Part shown: positions 57,998 through 64,000 of the stretch, one piece after another
Numbering within the stretch: position 1 is the stretch's first letter
Layout: each line of letters begins with the position of its first letter
Source: VBDM01 sp963699535
GTDB taxonomy: Bacteria; Pseudomonadota; Gammaproteobacteria; Burkholderiales; SG8-39
Assembly: GCA_963699535.1 (NCBI GenBank)
Contig: CAVOUJ010000023.1
Span: 124,001 to 188,000 of the forward strand
Direction of reading: 5' to 3'
Length of the DNA stretch: 64,000 nt
Translations under genes and position numbers: made by a program
Notes under the pieces: generated by a model
Databases searched by the model: none
What the model was told of the DNA's origin: nothing
Seen by the model: the letters and a program-made list of their open reading frames with translations, nothing else

Positions 57998-59950
57998 ATG
58001 CATATCAAGAACCAAACCGGGTTGGGCCGTCGTCTTGTTTCCGCTTTGCTACTGGGAGAGCTGGTATTTCCGTTCGCACTGACTGCGTGCGGCGAGCGAG
58101 GGAACGCCGGAGGCGGAGCGCAGGTGGTCGCGCCGATCGTCGGCCAGCCGTCCTCCTACGCGGCGCAGCCGGGCGAAATCGTGATGCTCAGGGCCCGCGA
58201 AGGCGCCGGCAATTCGACCTCGGTGGCCTATCAATGGACCCAGGTCGGCGGCGCGCCGGTGCAACTGGGCGACGCCAAGGATCGCAACGCCCACTTCGTC
58301 ATGCCGCCGGATGGTGGCGGCGGGGATTTGATGTTTGTCCTTCAGGCGCGCCATGGCGACGGCCACACCGTCAGCGAGACGCACACGGTCAAAGGGGTAG
58401 CCGGACAAGAGCACCGGCGCCAGGCGCCGGTGTACACAGCGCAGTACGTCGTGTTCCTCGCGGACAAGGACCTGAACGATCGCACCGACCTATACCTTGC
58501 CATGCTCGACGTCTCGGCGGTCTACCGCCTGAACGGACCGCTTGTGCCGGGTGGGAATGTCCACAGTTTCAAGATCTCTCCGGACCACCGTTATGTGGCC
58601 TATCGAGCTGAGCAGGACACCGATGGGGTAGCGGAGCTGTATGTGGCTCGCGTGAACGGTAGCGGGGCGACAAAGGTTTCGGGTCCCCTCGTGGTCCAAG
58701 GTAACGTTAATACCTATGGATGGGCGCCGGACAGCTCTCGCTTGGCCTATGTTGCCGATCAGGACACGGACGAAGTATTTGAGCTGTTCACGAGCCGCCC
58801 TGATGGAACCGGCAACGTCCGCGCTTCTGGGCCACTCGTCACGGGCGGAGACGTATTCGGCTTCGCCTGGGCACCGAACGGCTCGCGGCTCGCTTATCTC
58901 GCCGATCAGAACACGGACAGCGTACTGGAGTTGTTTTCGAGCCGCCCGGACGGCACGGGCAACGTTCGCGTGTCCGGTCCGCTCGTTGCTGAGGGCAGCG
59001 TATTTTATTATGCGTGGGCCCCGGACAGCTCGCGGATCGCCTATGCCGCGAGGCAACTGACGAATCAAAAAGCCGAACTTTTCACGAGCCGTCCCGATGG
59101 AGGTACCAACGTCCGCGTGTCTCACCCGCTTTCCGAGCATGAGACTCTCTCTGCTTTTCTAGAAACTTATTTTCTCTGGTCACCCGATAGCTCGCGAATT
59201 GCGTATAAGGTTCGGCGCTTTGTGCCCGGGACTCCATTCTTCGATTCCTCAAACTTGTACACAACCCGCCCGGACGGGACTGGGGCAACCCAGGTTTCGG
59301 CCGTACCGGCAACTCGGCCTGATGAAACCCGCTTTCTGAACGATTTTTCATGGGCACCGAGCGGCTCGCGCATTGCGTACCGCGCCGAGCAGGATACGGA
59401 TAACGTGGTCGAACTCTTCAGCAGCGGTCCCGACGGCAGCGGCAACATAAAGGTCTCCGGCCCGTTGGTCGCAACCGGCGGTGTGTTCGGCTATGCCTGG
59501 GCACCCGACAGCTCCAGGATCACCTATCTGGCAGACCAGCTTGTGGATGGCGTTCTCGAACTTTTTACGAGCGATCCGTTCGGCAACGACAATCTGCGCG
59601 TCTCCGGTTCGCTCGTGACAGGAGGCAGCGTCTCCAATTTTGCCTGGTCGCCCGATAGCCGATACCTCGCGTACCAGGCGGACCAGTTGACAGACAACAG
59701 GTTCGAGCTTTTCACCGCCACGCCCGATGGCTCGCTCAACCCCCGAGTCTCCGGCCCGATGGCGGCCAACGGCGGCGTACAAGGTTTCGCCTGGTCCGCG
59801 GACGGCACGCGGCTCGTCTACCGCGCCGACCAGCTTGAGAACGGCAAATTCGAGCTTTTTGTCGCCGCGCCGGACGGCAACGCGGTGAACACGAATATCT
59901 CCGGCACCTTGACCGCAGACGGCGATGTGTTTGGTTTTGCGACTCAGTAG
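57998..59950 (+). CDS. Beta-propeller repeat lipoprotein (TolB/PD40-like)
   Basis: A 650-residue lipoprotein with lipobox LTAC (C31). Residues about 45-135 form an Ig/PKD-like domain (PGEIVMLRAREGAGNSTSVA). From about 150 to the end run about nine tandem repeats of roughly 49 residues with the pattern WAPDSSRxAYxADQ ... ELFxSRPDGxGNxRVSGPLV. The WAPDSSR and PDG elements are those of PD40/TolB-type propeller blades. An incomplete first repeat (YVVFLADKDLNDRTDLY) and a partial last one (GDVFGFATQ) could close the ring as one blade. Anchoring in the outer membrane or the inner leaflet is not decided. The ligand is unknown. Repeats are highly alike, suggesting recent duplication. Confidence 0.85.
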   Translation: MHIKNQTGLGRRLVSALLLGELVFPFALTACGERGNAGGGAQVVAPIVGQPSSYAAQPGEIVMLRAREGAGNSTSVAYQWTQVGGAPVQLGDAKDRNAHFVMPPDGGGGDLMFVLQARHGDGHTVSETHTVKGVAGQEHRRQAPVYTAQYVVFLADKDLNDRTDLYLAMLDVSAVYRLNGPLVPGGNVHSFKISPDHRYVAYRAEQDTDGVAELYVARVNGSGATKVSGPLVVQGNVNTYGWAPDSSRLAYVADQDTDEVFELFTSRPDGTGNVRASGPLVTGGDVFGFAWAPNGSRLAYLADQNTDSVLELFSSRPDGTGNVRVSGPLVAEGSVFYYAWAPDSSRIAYAARQLTNQKAELFTSRPDGGTNVRVSHPLSEHETLSAFLETYFLWSPDSSRIAYKVRRFVPGTPFFDSSNLYTTRPDGTGATQVSAVPATRPDETRFLNDFSWAPSGSRIAYRAEQDTDNVVELFSSGPDGSGNIKVSGPLVATGGVFGYAWAPDSSRITYLADQLVDGVLELFTSDPFGNDNLRVSGSLVTGGSVSNFAWSPDSRYLAYQADQLTDNRFELFTATPDGSLNPRVSGPMAANGGVQGFAWSADGTRLVYRADQLENGKFELFVAAPDGNAVNTNISGTLTADGDVFGFATQ

Positions 59951-60115
59951 CCTCCGTGCGCTCGCGCAAGAAATGTACGCGGCAAGGCCGGTATTACTGC
60001 GTGGTCACGTTAACCCACGTGCCCGATCGGACAGACCGTCGCGCTCACCGATGCGACGCCGGCGGACTGACGGTCAACTACGAGGCGAGGAGTCACAAGA
60101 ACAGCCCCCCGCCGG

Positions 60116-63100
60116 TCACATGCTGCGCCGGTACTGCCCGCCCACCTCGAAGAGCGCGTGCGTGATTTGGCCCAGCGAACAGACCCGCACGGCGTCCATC
60201 AGCACCGCGAACACGTTTTCGTTTCGCATAACCGCCTGGCGCAAGCGCTCGAGCATGGCGGGCGCAGCGGCTTGGTGACGCTCCTGGAACTGTCGCAAGC
60301 GTTCCAGCTGGCTCTTCTTCTCATCCTCGGTCGAGCGTATCAGCTCGATCTTCCGCAGCGCCCCTTCTCCGTGGGGGTTGCGGAAGGTATTGACGCCTAT
60401 GATCGGATACGACCCGTCGTGCTTCTTGTGCTCGTAGTACAGCGAATCCTCCTGGATCCTTCCGCGCTGATAGCCGGTTTCCATCGCTCCCAGCACGCCG
60501 CCGCGTTCCGAGATCGCCTCGAATTCCTTCAGCACCGCCTCCTCGACCAGGTCGGTCAGCTCTTCGATGATGAAGCTCCCCTGGTTGGGGTTTTCCGTCT
60601 TTCCGAGGCCCCATTCCCTGTTGATGACGAGCTGGATCGCCATCGCGCGCCGCACTGACTCCTCGGTCGGCGTCGTGATCGCTTCGTCGTAGGCGTTGGT
60701 ATGGAGCGAATTGGTGTTGTCGTACGTCGCGATCAACGCCTGGAGCGTAGTGCGGATGTCGTTGAAGGCGATCTCCTGCGCGTGGAGCGAGCGGCCCGAG
60801 GTCTGCGAGTGGAACTTCAGACGCTGGCTGCGTTCGTTCGCGCTGTACTTCTCCCGCATCGCGACCGCCCAGATGCGGCGCGCCACGCGGCCCAGCACCG
60901 CGTACTCCGGGTCCATGCCGTAGCTGAAGAAAAAAGACAGGCTGGGCGCGAATTCGTCGATCTTCATGCCGCGCGCGAGGTACGCCTCGACGAAGGTAAA
61001 GCCGTTTGCGAGAGTGAATGCAAGCTGCGAGATCGGGTTCGCGCCCGCCTCGGCAATGTGGTACCCGGAAATCGACGCCGAATAGAAGTTCCGTACATCG
61101 TGCTCGATGAAATACTCCTGGATGTCGCCCATGACCTTGAGCGAGAACTCCGTGGAGAAGATGCAGGTGTTCTGTCCCTGATCCTCCTTGAGGATGTCCG
61201 CCTGCACCGTGCCGCGCACCGTGGAGAGCGTCTCGTCCCTGAGCTTCCCGTATTCGTTGTTGTTGGGCTGGCGGCCCGTTTGACTCCTGAATTTGTCGAC
61301 TTGCTGGTCGATCGCCGAATTGAAGAACATGGCGAGAATCGTCGGTGCCGGGCCATTGATGGTCATGCTGACGCTCGTCGCCGGGTCGCAAAGATCGAAT
61401 CCCGAGTAGAGCGCCTTCATGTCGTCGAGCGTGGCGATGGACACACCTGAATTCCCCACTTTTCCATAGATGTCCGGACGCGGGTCTGGATCGAAGCCGT
61501 ACAGCGTCACCGAATCGAAAGCCGTGGATAGGCGCTTTGCCGGCATGCCCTTCGAGAGCAGATGGAAGCGCCGGTTGGTGCGGAACGGGTCTCCTTCCCC
61601 GGCGAACATCCGCGTGGGATCTTCGTTTTCCCGCTTGAAGGCGAAAACGCCCGCCGTATACGGGAACGAACCGGGCAGATTCTCCCGCAGCCGCCAGCGC
61701 AGGATCTCCCCGTGGTCCTCGTACTTTGGCAGCGCCACCTTCGGGACTTTCGTGCCTGAAAGAGAGGTGCTGGTGAGACCGGTGCGCCGCTCGGCGCCGC
61801 GCACGCGGACGATGTACTCGTCGCCCGAGTACGCCCGCACCGTGTCCGGCCAGGTCTCGATGAGACTCCTCGAGCGCTCGTCGAGCCCGGAATTCCTCTC
61901 CTCGATCAGGCTGTCGAGCGCGCCCGCGTCCTTTCCGGCCTGCGCGAGCATTCGCTTGGATGCCTCGAGCTGCTGCCGCTCGCGCGCGAGGCGCGACTGG
62001 TCAGCTGCGTGACGCCGATAGCCGCGTACCGCCTCGGCGATCTCGGCGAGGTAGCGCACGCGCGCGGGCGGGACGATCACGTTCGCGCCCGAGGGAGCGC
62101 GCACGGCAACCGCAGGCAGTTTCCCCTGCTGCAGCTCGAGCCCGAAGTCGGCGAGCCTGGGCAGGATTCCCTGATAGAGCGCGGTCACGCCGTCGTCGTT
62201 GAAGCGCGAGGCGATCGTGCCGTAGACGGGCATCCGCTCGGCCGGCTCGGCGAAGAGCTTGCGGTTGCGCTGCACCTGTTTTCTCACGTCGCGCAGGGCA
62301 TCTTCCGCCCCGCGCCGGTCGAACTTGTTGATCGACACGAAGTCAGCGAAATCCAGCATGTCGATCTTCTCGAGCTGGCTCGCTGCGCCGTATTCGGGGG
62401 TCATGACGTAGAGCGAAACGTCCACCAGCGGAACGATCGCGGCATCGCCCTGGCCGATGCCGGAAGTCTCGACCACGATCAGATCGAAACCTGAGACCCG
62501 GCACGCGGCGATCACGTCGGCGAGGGCCGCCGAGATTTCGTTTCCTGCGCCGCGCGTCGCGAGCGAGCGCATGAATACCCGCGGCCCGCCGCTTCCCGGG
62601 CCGATCGCATTCATGCGGATGCGGTCGCCGAGCAGCGCCCCGCCGCTTTTCCGCCGCGATGGATCGACCGCGAGCACGGCGATGTTCAGCCTGTCGTTCT
62701 GGTCGAGCCGGAATCGGCGGATAAGCTCGTCGGTCAACGACGATTTCCCCGAGCCGCCGGTCCCGGTGATGCCGAGCGCCGGCACCGAAAGCAGGTCGGC
62801 TTCGCGAATGAGCTGTTCGCGAAGCTTGCCGATCGTGCCGTTTTCGAGCCCCGTGATCAGGCGCGAAAGAGCGCGCCGATCTCCGGATTTCACCGCGGCC
62901 AGGTCGTGCGCGTGACGCGAAAGGTCTTCGTCACAGCGCGACAGCATGTCGTCGATCATTCCCTGCAGGCCCATCTTCTGGCCGTCCTCGGGGGAGTAGA
63001 TGCGAGCGACGCCGTAGGACTCGAGCTCGCGGATCTCGTCGGGCACGATCACTCCGCCGCCTCCGCCGAACACCTTGATGTTGCCGCCGCCGTGCTCGCG

Positions 63101-63379
63101 CAGAGAATCGATCATGTACTTGAAGTACTCGATGTGGCCGCCCTGGTAGGAGGAAACCGCGATGCCCTGCACGTCCTCCTGCAACGCCGCGGTGACGACC
63201 TCCTCCACCGCGCGGTTGTGGCCGAGGTGGATCACCTCGCAACCGCTCGCCTGAAGGATGCGGCGCATGATGTTGATGGAGGCGTCGTGGCCGTCGAACA
63301 ACGAGGCCGCGGTCACGAAGCGGATCTTGTTCTTCGCCCTGTACTCGGTGCGCTGAGACCCAGCGCTCAGGTCGGTCAT
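60116..63379 (-). CDS. icmF: Fused isobutyryl-CoA mutase IcmF
   Basis: Adenosylcobalamin enzyme that interconverts isobutyryl-CoA and n-butyryl-CoA; some IcmF also handle isovaleryl-/pivalyl-CoA. The 1087-residue fusion has a cobalamin-binding domain (about 18-150, SLFDGHDASINIMRR with base-off His31, SSYQGGHIEYF, VFGGGGGVIV). A MeaB-like GTPase chaperone follows (Walker A GITGTGGSGKSSL at 203-215, VVETSGIGQGD, INKFDRRGAED), then the TIM-barrel mutase half from about 560 (NLPGSFPYTAGVFAFKREN, TSVSMTINGPAPTILAMF, ISGYHIAEAGANPISQLAFT). Domain order is that of IcmF and not methylmalonyl-CoA mutase. With the cobalamin riboswitch at the other end of the window it supports a B12-dependent branched-acyl metabolism. 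Confidence 0.96.
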   Translation of the reverse strand: MTDLSAGSQRTEYRAKNKIRFVTAASLFDGHDASINIMRRILQASGCEVIHLGHNRAVEEVVTAALQEDVQGIAVSSYQGGHIEYFKYMIDSLREHGGGNIKVFGGGGGVIVPDEIRELESYGVARIYSPEDGQKMGLQGMIDDMLSRCDEDLSRHAHDLAAVKSGDRRALSRLITGLENGTIGKLREQLIREADLLSVPALGITGTGGSGKSSLTDELIRRFRLDQNDRLNIAVLAVDPSRRKSGGALLGDRIRMNAIGPGSGGPRVFMRSLATRGAGNEISAALADVIAACRVSGFDLIVVETSGIGQGDAAIVPLVDVSLYVMTPEYGAASQLEKIDMLDFADFVSINKFDRRGAEDALRDVRKQVQRNRKLFAEPAERMPVYGTIASRFNDDGVTALYQGILPRLADFGLELQQGKLPAVAVRAPSGANVIVPPARVRYLAEIAEAVRGYRRHAADQSRLARERQQLEASKRMLAQAGKDAGALDSLIEERNSGLDERSRSLIETWPDTVRAYSGDEYIVRVRGAERRTGLTSTSLSGTKVPKVALPKYEDHGEILRWRLRENLPGSFPYTAGVFAFKRENEDPTRMFAGEGDPFRTNRRFHLLSKGMPAKRLSTAFDSVTLYGFDPDPRPDIYGKVGNSGVSIATLDDMKALYSGFDLCDPATSVSMTINGPAPTILAMFFNSAIDQQVDKFRSQTGRQPNNNEYGKLRDETLSTVRGTVQADILKEDQGQNTCIFSTEFSLKVMGDIQEYFIEHDVRNFYSASISGYHIAEAGANPISQLAFTLANGFTFVEAYLARGMKIDEFAPSLSFFFSYGMDPEYAVLGRVARRIWAVAMREKYSANERSQRLKFHSQTSGRSLHAQEIAFNDIRTTLQALIATYDNTNSLHTNAYDEAITTPTEESVRRAMAIQLVINREWGLGKTENPNQGSFIIEELTDLVEEAVLKEFEAISERGGVLGAMETGYQRGRIQEDSLYYEHKKHDGSYPIIGVNTFRNPHGEGALRKIELIRSTEDEKKSQLERLRQFQERHQAAAPAMLERLRQAVMRNENVFAVLMDAVRVCSLGQITHALFEVGGQYRRSM

Positions 63380-63469
63380 GGGCTGCCCAGGCTCGCCTCG
63401 TGTGAAGAAAGAAGAGCCTACGTGGCGTTCACCGCAACGTCAATGCCGCGCAGGCCGCGGTCGTGAGCC

Positions 63470-64000
63470 TCATGCCGCTGACTGCGCCCCCGTTGCGCGA
63501 ACACCGACGAGGCGCTGCAGATCCTCCTCCGTCATCGTCTCCTTTTGCAGGAGCGTTTGCGCGCCCTGCTCGAGTGTCTTGCGCTGCCCCTCGAGAATTC
63601 CGACCGCCTTTCGGAACGCCTTGTCCACGGTTTCCCTCACCGCGCGGTCGATCTCGCGCGCCGTGTCTTCGCTGTAGTGCCGTTCCTGAAAAGCGGGCGG
63701 CGCGTTGAGAAACACGGCGCGCTCCCCTTCGTACGCGACGTGCCCCAGCTTCTCGTCCATGCCGTAGCGCATCACCATGCTGCGCGCGATGTCCGTGACC
63801 TTGGCAAGGTCGTCGGCGGCGCCGGTCGAGTAGTGCTGGAAGACGACGTGCTCGGCCGCTCGGCCTCCGAGGAGCACCGTCATCTTGTTGTCCAGCTCTT
63901 CGCGCGTCATGAGAAAGCGGTCCTCTGTCGGCCGCTGGATGGTGTAACCCAGCGCACCGATCCCCCGCGGAATGATCGACACTTTGTGCACGGGGTCCGA
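63470..64000 (-). CDS. ftsH: ATP-dependent zinc metalloprotease FtsH, C-terminal part
   Basis: The C-terminal 177 residues of an FtsH-type membrane protease; the ATPase domain and zinc motif HEAGH lie beyond the right edge. It reads SDPVHKVSIIPRG, EDRFLMTREELDNKMTVLLGG, RAAEHVVF and STGAADDLAKVTDIARSMV (third zinc ligand region), ending in a helical tail. GIGALGYTIQRPTEDRFL differs from the classical RALGVTMQLP form, so this is probably one of the FtsH paralogues rather than the housekeeping copy. It ends 90 bases upstream of icmF on the same strand and might be co-transcribed with it. Confidence 0.92.
   Translation of the reverse strand, partial: SDPVHKVSIIPRGIGALGYTIQRPTEDRFLMTREELDNKMTVLLGGRAAEHVVFQHYSTGAADDLAKVTDIARSMVMRYGMDEKLGHVAYEGERAVFLNAPPAFQERHYSEDTAREIDRAVRETVDKAFRKAVGILEGQRKTLEQGAQTLLQKETMTEEDLQRLVGVRATGAQSAA

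Noticed and set aside
1..64000. CRISPR arrays, prophage, insertion sequences, tRNA and rRNA genes
   Set aside because: No repeat-spacer pattern, transposase, phage structural gene or cloverleaf-like tRNA sequence was recognised on either strand.

Overview
The window is GC-rich bacterial chromosome with compact, mostly operonic genes. Gene content points to an uncultured betaproteobacterium (Burkholderiales or Nitrosomonadales grade). The signs are the order small coiled-coil protein - zapA - 6S RNA - EVE protein - hemE - priA, a ribosomal protein THX gene, LivFGHMK-type transport with TctC and CaiB enzymes, and a liu leucine pathway. I see no phage, transposase, CRISPR array, tRNA or rRNA.

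Layout. 1-2280: a badly frameshifted BtuB-like cobalamin receptor on the minus strand behind a recognisable cobalamin riboswitch. 2355-12102: housekeeping genes (zapA, 6S RNA, EVE protein, hemE, priA, thx, argS, a SPOR protein, a DsbA-like protein, an SDR and a BtuF-like protein). 12112-30464: a leucine/isovalerate degradation region (liuA, thiolase, liuB, liuC, then liuD and liuE). It is interrupted by a Crp/Fnr - DUF2892 - TrxC - RND efflux - MsrA block that looks like a separate redox/efflux unit. 30502-45391: fourteen minus-strand genes in close order: acyl-CoA ligase, LivGHMKF transporter, TctC-type binding protein, PaaK-like ligase, diguanylate cyclase, alpha-methylacyl-CoA racemase-like enzyme, exported methyltransferase, signal peptidase I-like protein and an MFS transporter. 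This suggests uptake and CoA activation of an organic acid, possibly aromatic or branched. 45520-53319: a CHASE2 nucleotide cyclase divergent from a very large exported NHL/TPR/transglutaminase-like protein and a small exported TPR protein, the least explained part of the window. 53382-59950: a CPBP membrane protein, two amidohydrolases, an ICMT-like membrane protein and a beta-propeller lipoprotein with about nine 49-residue repeats. 60116-64000: fused isobutyryl-CoA mutase IcmF and the C-terminal part of an FtsH paralogue.

How parts fit. LiuA-E plus the thiolase would take isovaleryl-CoA to acetyl-CoA and acetoacetate. IcmF is a cobalamin enzyme acting on branched acyl-CoAs, which agrees with the riboswitch-controlled cobalamin receptor and the BtuF-like protein in the same 64 kb.

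Quality warning. At least seven genes carry frameshifts (btuB-like, priA, thiolase, RND permease, a metallo-beta-lactamase-fold gene, the CaiB-family gene, tctC). Nearly all are explained by one extra base, and they hit conserved genes. I read most of them as sequence or assembly errors rather than gene decay.
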